From positions 1-18,825 of the forward strand of contig JAPLXF010000024.1 in the NCBI GenBank assembly GCA_026396205.1: 18,825 nucleotides of DNA, written 5' to 3'. Numbering within the stretch: the first letter of the stretch is position 1; every line of letters starts with the position of its first letter. The translations under genes were made by a program, and so were the position numbers. The notes beneath the pieces were generated by a model. The model worked only from the letters and a program-made list of their open reading frames with translations, had not been told where the DNA came from and ran no database searches. This stretch comes from Candidatus Moraniibacteriota bacterium (GTDB taxonomy: Bacteria > Patescibacteriota > Minisyncoccia > Moranbacterales > UBA2206). Below are positions 1 through 6,489 of this stretch, one piece after another.

Positions 1-575
1 TTGTGGATTCCCAGATGCAAATGTTTCCGTTCCCCGCCGGTTTCCGCGCTTTTATCGGCGCCTAAAATTCCTAATTTATCTCCGGCATTTAAATTATTTC
101 CGATATTGCTGGTGATGCTGGCCAGTTTTAGATGGCCGTAAATTACGGTTACTGGCTGATTATTTAAATCGCAGGACTCCACCACTACTCCGCCGTAATC
201 AGAGGCGTATTTTTTCAGCGCAAGTTTTCCCGAACAAACAGCGCTGACTGGAACTTCCATATTTAATTCTTCCAGAAAAATTTCAAAATCCGTTCCGGTA
301 TGATAGCCTTGAAATTTTTCCGGCTGAACCGGCGAATTTTTGGGCGTGATAAAAATGCCGAACGGTTTTTTGGTAATGCGTTTTCCGGCATTGGCCAGCG
401 GCGCCGAAAATGGTTTGGTGACTGAAGTATTTACAGATTGGACTTTATTTTCTACTGCCGGCACCGGAACACTTACGGCTGGTGGAGGAGTATTTTTCGA
501 AGTCGGAGAGCGGAAATAAAAAAAGGCCGCTACGGCTAAAAACAAAAATGCCAAAAATAAATAAATTTTTTTCAT
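1..575 (-). CDS. M23 (LytM-type) peptidase, C-terminus cut by window edge
   Basis: This is the first 191 residues of a membrane-anchored zinc endopeptidase of family M23, which usually cuts peptide cross-links in peptidoglycan. Residues 1-20 (MKKIYLFLAF...) form a signal anchor. A Pro/Val-rich linker follows to about residue 60, then the beta-rich peptidase domain. The family's zinc ligands are visible: YHTGTDFE gives the H-x3-D pair (H92, D96), YGH lies at 147-149, and HLHLGIH gives the H-x-H pair (H185, H187). C114 and C135 could form a disulfide. The domain looks catalytically intact; only the tail beyond H191 is missing. The ATG at 573-575 lies 28 nt after the stop of the upstream gene, so it is probably the fourth gene of the surface operon. 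Unlike the three genes before it, it has no palindromic element in front. The family call is secure; the exact substrate is inferred. Confidence 0.88.
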   Translation of the reverse strand, partial: MKKIYLFLAFLFLAVAAFFYFRSPTSKNTPPPAVSVPVPAVENKVQSVNTSVTKPFSAPLANAGKRITKKPFGIFITPKNSPVQPEKFQGYHTGTDFEIFLEELNMEVPVSAVCSGKLALKKYASDYGGVVVESCDLNNQPVTVIYGHLKLASITSNIGNNLNAGDKLGILGADKSAETGGERKHLHLGIH

Positions 576-603
576 CAATTTCAAATTAGACTGTCAAGAA
601 TAT

Positions 604-2391
604 TTAGTTTTTCGTATTCGGCGGCACTAACGGCACCAGATCCGGAATTCCGTCGCCATCCAGATCATTGGGATTGGTCTTGCTGTTTTCCAGTATATTC
701 TGCCGTTCCGCTTCCGAGCCTTGCCAATCATCTTCCGGTTTCTGCTCTTCCGGCTTGTTGCGGGTAATCAGCAGCGGTTTGGAAGCTTTGTCCCCGCTGA
801 CAAAAGTCGGATTGCCTTGCGAATCATAAAGATTAGCCAATTCCGCCGGAGCGCCGGCCGTGGCTGCTTTAAATTGCTGAAGTTGCTCCGGAGTCATCAT
901 CGGCTTAGCTTCGAAACCAATCACCGCGCCGTCGGCTCCGTGATCTTTCAGAAGAATTCCCGTAGCTTCAATGGTAAATCCCGGGTCAATCGTCTGCGTC
1001 GAATCCATGCTTCTGGTCCCCCGCCATTCATAATTTGAATCTGAACTCTTGTGAATCAATACGCCCGTCATCGGCGGTGCGCCGGGGTTGGTTCGGGAAA
1101 CATAAGGACCGACTCTTTTTTGTTTTATGGGAAAACTTTGTCCCTCTTTTACGCCAGCCAGATTAAATTCCAGCATCATTAAATCCGTTGTTTCCGTTCC
1201 CAGCCCTTGATTGCCAAAATCAATCAGGCCATACGCATCCGGCGATCTGTATTCCTTATACAATCTTTGGCTCTGCACGCTGTCCATAACTGAACTTTGG
1301 TAAACCCGCCAAGTTGTTCTCCAACCGATTTCCGAAGCCGGAAGCTGGATTGAAGGCTGGCCGGCCGATGAAATTTTGGTTTGAGCTGTCAGATTAGCCT
1401 TGTATAATCCTTGACTCAAATTCAGATTAAGCTGATTGTCATAAGTATCGGTCTGATTGATAAAATAGGCCGATATCTTGTCCTTCTTTTCGCATTTTAG
1501 TTTGCGCGTCGTCAGCTCTTCGGTTTTCATATCCGGAGGGAAAGCGGAATCAATCGCATCTTCAAACTGGGTTTGTAGGGTGGAAAAACCCAAATATTGG
1601 GTTATCTCCCAGCCGACCAGAAAATCATGGAGGACAGCTTCATAGTTGGAAGACTTGGTAAATTCCAGCGGAGTTTTTCCGTTGATCGCGTCGCACAAAT
1701 CTTTCACTAATTTATCCGTTAATTTTTTGGTTTTTTCCCAAACATTTTGCCAGTTGCCGCCTTGATCTTTTCCGGTCTGCTGTTCTTGCTGGACCTTTTC
1801 CAGTTCTCCGCTTATTTCATTGGCCGCCGCCTGATTTTGCGGATCCGTAAACTGCGGCTTGTAGTTCGGATTGCTGGTTCCACCCACGAAACTGGCATGG
1901 GTAATTATGGTTTCGTAAACTCCCGGTTCTTTTTTGATGGTCGGCAGATAATCCCATTTTTGCGCAGCCGGATCGAAATAGCCCAACACAAAGAACGCGC
2001 CCGGATCCTTGGCATATTTAATCCTGATTCTGGCCGGCTGTTCGAATTTGCCGCTCGGCTCGATTTTATACAGCCCGCCGATAGCGTCTTTCGGCCATAC
2101 CGATTTATCCGCTGCCGTCAATTGCAAATTGCCTAGCGAAGAAAGTTCCAGCGTGCTTTCGCCGGCCGAAGCGGTGGCTGTAACCGCAGTTTTTCCCGAA
2201 CCGCCGCCTTTAATTAGCGATTCCAAACTAAACATTCTCTTAAACAGCGACGCCAAAGTCAGCGTATTGTCGCCGGAAATCCCGCGCACTACCCCACCGA
2301 TAATGGCCACGACCACAAAAAGAGCCAGTAGAATCAGGAAGAGTTTTAGAATTACACTTCCTTTAGGATTTGTTTGTTTGTTTGTTTTCAT
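604..2391 (-). CDS. Membrane-anchored extracytoplasmic protein with ZU5-like domain and C-terminal calcium loop
   Basis: This 595-residue protein is not one I recognise by name. A Lys-rich N-terminus is followed by one transmembrane helix (about 14-36), so the bulk should lie outside the membrane. Residues about 78-170 resemble the beta-sandwich (ZU5-like) module of bacterial surface proteins, including GYFDPAAQKWDYLPT and a closing HASFVGG. A Gln/Glu-rich, possibly coiled segment follows (185-215), then a large central region of unknown fold with few Cys. The protein ends in DLDGDGIPD (576-584), a thrombospondin-3/dockerin-like calcium loop, and a short Pro-rich tail. The start codon is an ATG preceded by AGGG at 9 nt spacing, and that AGGG is the inner end of a palindromic element. 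The first codons contain four AAAC repeats. It is third in a run of envelope genes, suggesting a surface or adhesion role; function is inferred from architecture only. Confidence 0.8.
   Translation of the reverse strand: MKTNKQTNPKGSVILKLFLILLALFVVVAIIGGVVRGISGDNTLTLASLFKRMFSLESLIKGGGSGKTAVTATASAGESTLELSSLGNLQLTAADKSVWPKDAIGGLYKIEPSGKFEQPARIRIKYAKDPGAFFVLGYFDPAAQKWDYLPTIKKEPGVYETIITHASFVGGTSNPNYKPQFTDPQNQAAANEISGELEKVQQEQQTGKDQGGNWQNVWEKTKKLTDKLVKDLCDAINGKTPLEFTKSSNYEAVLHDFLVGWEITQYLGFSTLQTQFEDAIDSAFPPDMKTEELTTRKLKCEKKDKISAYFINQTDTYDNQLNLNLSQGLYKANLTAQTKISSAGQPSIQLPASEIGWRTTWRVYQSSVMDSVQSQRLYKEYRSPDAYGLIDFGNQGLGTETTDLMMLEFNLAGVKEGQSFPIKQKRVGPYVSRTNPGAPPMTGVLIHKSSDSNYEWRGTRSMDSTQTIDPGFTIEATGILLKDHGADGAVIGFEAKPMMTPEQLQQFKAATAGAPAELANLYDSQGNPTFVSGDKASKPLLITRNKPEEQKPEDDWQGSEAERQNILENSKTNPNDLDGDGIPDLVPLVPPNTKN
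2369..2388. repeat. Tetranucleotide repeat (TTTG)4 just inside a surface gene
   Basis: Four perfect TTTG units (2369-2384) followed by TTTT. On the coding strand this is AAAC x4 immediately after the ATG, encoding the Lys/Thr/Asn/Gln start of the ZU5-like protein. Gain or loss of one unit would shift the frame at once. Four units is short for a slippage hotspot. Confidence 0.75.
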
Positions 2392-2399
2392 ATTTTTTT

Positions 2400-2482
2400 A
2401 CCCTGTGGAATATTTTTCTTTCAGAAAAATAATTTTGCTATGCCTACCTACCGGCAGGCAGGCAAAATTTATTCCACGGGGT
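2400..2482. repeat. Palindromic element copy 1 (83 bp), in front of ZU5-like gene
   Basis: Imperfect terminal inverted repeats ACCCTGTGGAATA (2400-2412) and TATTCCACGGGGT (2470-2482) enclose nested inverted repeats. These are ATTTTTCTTTC/AGAAAAAT, AATTTTGC/GCAAAATT, and a central 22-bp GC-rich palindrome (2442-2463) that pairs through G-U wobbles in the transcript strand. The element starts about 5 nt after the stop of the fibronectin-III gene. It ends with AGGG 9 nt before the next ATG, so it fills the intergenic space. It has the same outer edges as copies 2 and 3: TTTACCC on the gene side and GGGTGAATTT on the far side. Confidence 0.85.
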
Positions 2483-2486
2483 GAAT

Positions 2487-4100
2487 TTACTTTTTAGACT
2501 TTTTAACATTAAAATATATAATAATAAAAATAACAAAAGACAAAATGATAATAAACGCGACAAATAAGGAAACGATTGATGCCAAAGAAAGATTAAATTT
2601 CGGTAATCCTTTTATCCCGACAAAAGCCAAACCGGAATTAACTAAGGCTATCGCCTTTTCCGTCCAGCTTTTGGGATTTACATTGCTCGGCGGATTTCCC
2701 GAAACCGAAGTATTTGAAAGACCAGGAGTTCCGGCTGAATTATCAGCTGTTGCTGCAACTCCAGTTCCATCGGCCGAAGTATCAACTCCTCCCATAGGAA
2801 AAGGATCTGTCTGGTCCAAGGCCGGGTCTGCTGCTTGGCTGCCGGCGCCAACCGTTGAATCTAAACTGCTTGCATCGGCCGCTGCCGAATCTGTTTGAAA
2901 TTCATACATTTCGCTATAAGCCCAGCCATGATCACTATCAATAGATTCTATCCGATATGAATATAAAGTATCCGGCTTCAGATTATTCAAGTTCAAAGCA
3001 TGCTGGGTGACCATATTTTCATCGTCAGCTGTGCCAAAATTCATGGTGCCTTTTTCGTAATAATCAATGTGGCTGTTTGAGTTTCTATTGGTCGTCCATG
3101 CGATCCGCGCGCCGGTACTGCTAACATTGGAAATGCGGACATTGCTGATAGTCAGGTTGACATAGGATGCTGCAGACCCCGCCCCTGAAGTTGAAGTCGT
3201 AAATTCAAACCAAGTACTATAAGCTTGCATCAAATCGCTATCGGCCGATTCCACTCGGATCCTATAGGTCGTAGCCGGCTGCAAACCGGTCAGATTGAAA
3301 TTATGCGCTGTAACCATATCATTGTTTTCAACTGTGCGGCCGCTGGGAAACATGACGCGGCTGGTCGCTATTCTGTTGGTTTTCCATTTGATCAGAGCGC
3401 CGGTGCTGGTTATTTCGGTAATGCTGACATTGCCAAGCTCCAGCGGGTCATTTAAGGTTGAAAAATGATGTCCGGAAGATATGATTTCATTCCCGGAAGC
3501 GTCTTTGGATTTGATTGTAAAAGTGTATGCGGTACGCGTGTTTAAATTATTCAGATCAACACTATGCTGGGTCACACTATTTTGGCCGGCATTGGTAATT
3601 ACCGACCCTGACAGGCTGCCGCCGGACAAGACAACCGTACTAGTAGAGTTTTCATCGGTTGTCCAATTGATCCGCGCGCTGGAAGTCGCTACTTGAGAAA
3701 TATTAATACTTAAAATGACCGGCTTGGTATGGTCGGCGATAGTTAATGTCGGCAGATTAATTCTGGTTAAATTCAGCAAAGTTTTAAAATAATGGGCTTC
3801 GGCGTTACCGCTGCCGCTATCATTGGCAAAAAGGATGAAAAAGCTATATTCCGTGCCGGGACTCAAGTTTGAAATATTGAATGAATGCGCGGTTCTGGCT
3901 ATATATTCATTATGGGTTCCGCAGCTATTGCAGGACAATATGGTTTGTTGCGCGGTATTGGTATTATAGGTTACGGTGGCGCTGGTCTGGGTGATGTTGG
4001 AAACTTTAACATTAGTGATGCCCCTTAAAGTATCAAAGCCAGCCAAGCTGCTATTTGTCTTAAAAGAAAACAAGCCAACAGAAAAAAACAAAACTAACAA
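2487..4100 (-). CDS. Surface protein with four fibronectin type III repeats and C-terminal membrane anchor
   Basis: The open frame gives 537 residues from a TTG at 4098-4100. It holds four fibronectin-III-like repeats at about 28-107, 126-216, 222-303 and 317-403, each with a conserved ISN/ITEI start, a W/Y-K/T-TN strand, a LxxLxPxTxY turn and an xFxT end. A low-complexity Ser/Ala/Gly/Asp linker follows (404-475), then one transmembrane helix (505-530) and a basic NVKKSKK tail. A type I surface protein is therefore expected. C57 and C60 form a CxxC. The natural start seems to be the ATG at 4126-4128, but it is one base out of frame across an A6T9 tract on the coding strand. With one fewer T it would give MRKKFFLRTLLVLFFSVGLF, a clean signal peptide. 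FN3 domains bind proteins or carbohydrates in other families; the ligand here is unknown. Confidence 0.85.
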   Translation of the reverse strand: MLVLFFSVGLFSFKTNSSLAGFDTLRGITNVKVSNITQTSATVTYNTNTAQQTILSCNSCGTHNEYIARTAHSFNISNLSPGTEYSFFILFANDSGSGNAEAHYFKTLLNLTRINLPTLTIADHTKPVILSINISQVATSSARINWTTDENSTSTVVLSGGSLSGSVITNAGQNSVTQHSVDLNNLNTRTAYTFTIKSKDASGNEIISSGHHFSTLNDPLELGNVSITEITSTGALIKWKTNRIATSRVMFPSGRTVENNDMVTAHNFNLTGLQPATTYRIRVESADSDLMQAYSTWFEFTTSTSGAGSAASYVNLTISNVRISNVSSTGARIAWTTNRNSNSHIDYYEKGTMNFGTADDENMVTQHALNLNNLKPDTLYSYRIESIDSDHGWAYSEMYEFQTDSAAADASSLDSTVGAGSQAADPALDQTDPFPMGGVDTSADGTGVAATADNSAGTPGLSNTSVSGNPPSNVNPKSWTEKAIALVNSGLAFVGIKGLPKFNLSLASIVSLFVAFIIILSFVIFIIIYFNVKKSKK

Positions 4101-4107
4101 AGTCCTT

Positions 4108-4128
4108 AAAAAAAAATTTTTTGCGCAT
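4108..4128 (-). other. Frame-breaking A/T homopolymer at the start of the fibronectin-III gene
   Basis: The ATG at 4126-4128 sits 8 nt downstream of AGGG, like its neighbours. The codons ATG CGC AAA AAA are followed by a run of nine T. In this frame the ATG opens only 22 codons before TAA. Removing one base from the homopolymer joins it to the long fibronectin-III frame and completes a signal peptide. This is either an indel error or a real slippage-prone tract. Confidence 0.7.
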
Positions 4129-4135
4129 ATTTTTT

Positions 4136-4198
4136 ACCCTGTGGAATATTTTTCTTTCAGAAAAATAATTTTGCTATGCAAAATTTATTCCATGGGGT
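4136..4198. repeat. Palindromic element copy 2 (63 bp), in front of fibronectin-III gene
   Basis: ACCCTGTGGAATA (4136-4148) and TATTCCATGGGGT (4186-4198) are the terminal inverted repeats. The interior is almost identical to copy 1 but lacks the central 20-bp GC-rich palindromic cassette; here GCTATGC runs straight into AAAATTT. It lies between the stop of the metalloprotease gene and the start of the fibronectin-III gene, with the same outer edges as copy 1. Confidence 0.85.
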
Positions 4199-4223
4199 GA
4201 ATTTTAATTTTTATTTTAATTTT

Positions 4224-5483
4224 TTAAAATTGGCAATTATGATACTGCAGCGAGTTTTTGGCGTCCGGATCGTTCCGCAGCTGGATCAAGAAGTTATAGA
4301 AACCTTTATCGTCGCTGATAGTTTTCCCCTGTTTCATCCAATTTTTAAGCGCGCTGATAAAAGCCATGAATTGCGTTTCAAAATTTCCTTTAGCCATAAA
4401 TCTATTCCATTCATTAATTAACCCCAGTTCGCAAGTTTTTTGCACATCCGGCCAAGCCGAACCCATTTTGGTTGGCGGATAAACAGAATTGAATTCAAAC
4501 AAGCTGATGGGCTTTTTGTTTTTGTCGCGGAAATTGGAAACCGAACCATCTCCGCAAATAAAATTAGTTCCCACAATACTCATAACTTCGGCTTGATGTT
4601 CATTGAAATAGCGGCTCGACACCAAGGCATCAGGCAGATTATTAACTCTTTGCGCATAGAGCATCAGGTGCGCCGTTTCATGAATTAAAACTCCGTCCGT
4701 AATGCAATTGGCCGGCCAGTGATAATCGAAAGCCAGATAATCCGGATTCTTATCGTCGGTTATGCGCCAAATTTTTTGGTTGGACAGAGACATTTTTTCT
4801 CCCATAACGGTTTGCGGAACGATTGTCGACCACATACCCAAGGCGCAGCCGGCCGCTCTTTCTTTACTACCGGCGCTGATGCAGACTTTCTGCACTTCTT
4901 CTTCATTGCCGAGGCGGTAATACAAAGCGGAAAAAGGATAAACTTTATTGGGAGTCAGGGCGTTCACGAAACTGGCGTCCGTAAAGCCGTAAAGTTTCAA
5001 AAGTTTGGGAACGGTTATCTGATCGGTAAATTTGGCGCTGTCATAGATAGCTTTTCCCAGATCCCAGCCAGGCTCTATATTGTCTTTTAAAATCGGCGCG
5101 TCCCAGATAATATTTTCTCCATACAAAATAACCCGGTCGTTTTTCCCTTCAGCTATTTTTTTATTTATTTCCGCGGGTGTCGTGCGGTAAAGATTGAGGC
5201 AGATCGGATTGACGATCGGCAGCGAGCTCTGGAAAGCGCTCAATTTTGTGCAATCAATAGTTCTTTTCTGGGCTTCGGCGGAAGGATTATGGAATTGATA
5301 ATTCCGGGCGGCCGCCGGTTTGATTGATTCCACTATTTCTTCTAATATCTTCTGGTCTTTCGCATCTTGGCCGGTTAGATAATCTTTCAGCATCAAAATC
5401 GATCCGGGAGTAATGAACGGCCCCATCATCAAAAAAAAGAGAACAACTAAAATAACTATTGTCCAAATTATTGTTTTTTTCAT
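4224..5483 (-). CDS. Membrane-anchored HExxH zinc metalloprotease, family not identified
   Basis: This 419-residue protein has an N-terminal membrane helix (about 4-30, MKKTIIWTIVILVVLFFLMM) and a large domain that should lie outside the membrane. VLIHETAHLM carries the zincin motif HETAH (268-272), with two zinc ligands and the catalytic Glu269. Further on, FNEHQAEVMS (293-302) resembles the NExxAE/D segment that supplies the third ligand in gluzincins; E295 or E299 is the likely residue. Eight Cys (78, 95, 201, 213, 260, 310, 351, 417) in the exported part suggest disulfides. I do not recognise a named family. It is first in the surface operon, downstream of a TATAAT box (5615-5620) and palindromic element copy 3. 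The metalloprotease call rests on the motif and its spacing; the target is unknown, with processing of the co-encoded surface proteins as one possibility. Confidence 0.78.
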   Translation of the reverse strand: MKKTIIWTIVILVVLFFLMMGPFITPGSILMLKDYLTGQDAKDQKILEEIVESIKPAAARNYQFHNPSAEAQKRTIDCTKLSAFQSSLPIVNPICLNLYRTTPAEINKKIAEGKNDRVILYGENIIWDAPILKDNIEPGWDLGKAIYDSAKFTDQITVPKLLKLYGFTDASFVNALTPNKVYPFSALYYRLGNEEEVQKVCISAGSKERAAGCALGMWSTIVPQTVMGEKMSLSNQKIWRITDDKNPDYLAFDYHWPANCITDGVLIHETAHLMLYAQRVNNLPDALVSSRYFNEHQAEVMSIVGTNFICGDGSVSNFRDKNKKPISLFEFNSVYPPTKMGSAWPDVQKTCELGLINEWNRFMAKGNFETQFMAFISALKNWMKQGKTISDDKGFYNFLIQLRNDPDAKNSLQYHNCQF

Positions 5484-5491
5484 ATTTGTTT

Positions 5492-5574
5492 ACCCTGTTT
5501 AGTAAATTTTGCCTGTCTGCCTATGGCAGGCGGAGCAAAATTATTTTTTCAGAGAAAAAATTACTTAACAGGGT
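5492..5574. repeat. Palindromic element copy 3 (83 bp), interior inverted, in front of metalloprotease gene
   Basis: The terminal repeats are ACCCTGTTTAGTAA (from 5492) and TTACTTAACAGGGT (ending 5574), with one mismatch. The interior has AAATTTTGC, a GC-rich palindrome (GCCTGTCTGCC TAT GGCAGGCGGAGC), GCAAAATT and a TTTTTTC/GAAAAAA hairpin. The order of these blocks is reversed relative to copies 1 and 2, while the outer edges (TTTACCC at the gene side, GGGTGAATTT at the far side) keep their orientation. It lies in the operon leader between the promoter and the first gene. Confidence 0.82.
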
Positions 5575-5614
5575 GAATTTATATTAGTTTTTACTTTTGG
5601 TTTTTCCTGCTTTT

Positions 5615-5620
5615 ATTATA
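5615..5620 (-). promoter_or_regulatory. Likely -10 box of the surface operon promoter
   Basis: A perfect TATAAT on the minus strand follows the cold-shock terminator. TG lies directly upstream (TTGTATAAT). The -35 is weak (TTCTGA at 17 nt). Transcription from here would give a leader of about 125 nt containing element copy 3 before the metalloprotease ATG. Confidence 0.55.
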
Positions 5621-5649
5621 CAACATTTTTGCCTAATTCAGAAGACCAC

Positions 5650-5676
5650 AAAAAAAGCCCCCGCTTAAGCGGGGGC
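5650..5676 (-). terminator. Rho-independent terminator of the cold-shock gene
   Basis: The perfect stem GCCCCCGC-TTAA-GCGGGGGC (5657-5676) is followed on the minus strand by seven T. It lies about 20 nt after the cold-shock stop codon. The flanking A and T runs give it some symmetry, but all nearby genes are on the minus strand. Confidence 0.93.
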
Positions 5677-5694
5677 TTTCTTGAATACGAACGG

Positions 5695-5895
5695 TTAGAT
5701 TCGTGTTACATTGGTGGCGTTCGGTCCTTTAGGACTTTCGCCAACTTCGAACTGAACTTTGTCGCCTTCTTTCAAATCATTGAACTCCACTCCTTGGAGC
5801 TCTTTTGAATGAAAGAACAGATCCTTATCGCTGCCCTCTTGAGCAATGAATCCGAATCCGCGATCAGTCAGTCTCTTGATTGTTCCTTGTGCCAT
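5695..5895 (-). CDS. Cold-shock domain protein (CspA family)
   Basis: A 66-residue single cold-shock domain, a five-stranded OB fold that binds single-stranded RNA and DNA and melts mRNA structure in the cytoplasm. The RNP1 motif RGFGFIAQ and RNP2 motif KDLFFHSKEL are intact. EGDKVQFEVGESPKGPNATNV is the usual C-terminal strand region. Length matches the family (65-70 residues). The ATG at 5893-5895 has no good Shine-Dalgarno. It is monocistronic, with a consensus promoter about 90 nt upstream and a strong terminator downstream; a long leader is typical of regulated csp mRNAs. Which csp paralogue this is cannot be told from one sequence. Confidence 0.97.
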   Translation of the reverse strand: MAQGTIKRLTDRGFGFIAQEGSDKDLFFHSKELQGVEFNDLKEGDKVQFEVGESPKGPNATNVTRI

Positions 5896-5980
5896 TGATA
5901 TGTGTAATATCTTAATTAAATTGCCCAGTTGAAATGCATAGAAAAAGTTCGACTAGGCTACTATTGCATAAAACTGTAAC
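5896..5980 (-). promoter_or_regulatory. Long 5' leader of the cold-shock gene
   Basis: The promoter predicts an 85-nt leader. Directly before the ATG is a small inverted repeat, GATAT-TACAC-ATATC (5897-5911), that could fold close to the start codon. The leader also holds an upstream ATG frame of seven codons (ATG CAT TTC ... TAA). Leader-based temperature control is known for cspA; here it is only a possibility. Confidence 0.4.
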
Positions 5981-5986
5981 TTTCTG

Positions 5987-6015
5987 ATGATAGCACACTT
6001 AAAAGCCGGTGTCAA
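5987..6015 (-). promoter_or_regulatory. Sigma-70-type promoter of the cold-shock gene
   Basis: TTGACA (6010-6015), a 17-nt spacer, then TATCAT (5987-5992) on the minus strand: perfect -35, five of six at -10. Confidence 0.88.
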
Positions 6016-6035
6016 GCGGCAATCTGGCAACTGGG

Positions 6036-6437
6036 TTATTCCGTAGTTTTACCGTCAAATTCGGGCCCGTTAGCTTCCGCTTCGGCTTTGGTAGCCCGCA
6101 TGACTCCGTCCTGGTGGTGCGGCGGAGCGTAAATGGTATAAAGTTTCAAATCTTCGGTCGTTGAAGTATTGATGACATTATGCTGGGCGCCGGCTGGTAC
6201 AATTACCGCGTCGCCGTCGCCGACTGCGTATTTGGTTTCATTAATTACGACTTTTCCCTCGCCTTTTTCAAAACGGAAAAACTGGTCGCCATCTACGTGC
6301 ACTTCCGAGCCTATTTCTTCGCTGGGTTTGAGCGACATAGCCACTAATTGGCAATGTTCGGCCGTATAAAGCACTTGGCGGAAATTGACATTTTCCAGAG
6401 TTATTTTTTCAATGTTGTTCTTGTAGCCTTTTTTCAT
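6036..6437 (-). CDS. Small cupin-domain protein
   Basis: A 133-residue single-domain cupin, likely cytoplasmic. Cupin motif 1 is seen as GSEVHVDGDQFFRFEKGEG (43-61) and motif 2 as GDAVIVPAGAQHNVIN (75-90). H47 and H86 are in place, but the second His of the usual HxH is D49 and the usual Glu is Q52, so metal binding is non-canonical or altered. Small cupins of this type are often annotated as mannose-6-phosphate isomerase-like or sugar-binding; the substrate cannot be read from the sequence. It lies between a DUF2207 gene and the cold-shock gene, with a plausible promoter of its own at 6490-6518 and no clear Shine-Dalgarno. The C-terminus is Glu/Ala rich and contains a HHQDG segment that might add metal ligands. 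Confidence 0.9.
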   Translation of the reverse strand: MKKGYKNNIEKITLENVNFRQVLYTAEHCQLVAMSLKPSEEIGSEVHVDGDQFFRFEKGEGKVVINETKYAVGDGDAVIVPAGAQHNVINTSTTEDLKLYTIYAPPHHQDGVMRATKAEAEANGPEFDGKTTE

Positions 6438-6489
6438 ACTTTTATGATTTATTTATTATTAAATTTATTAACATTCGCTGTCTATTATT

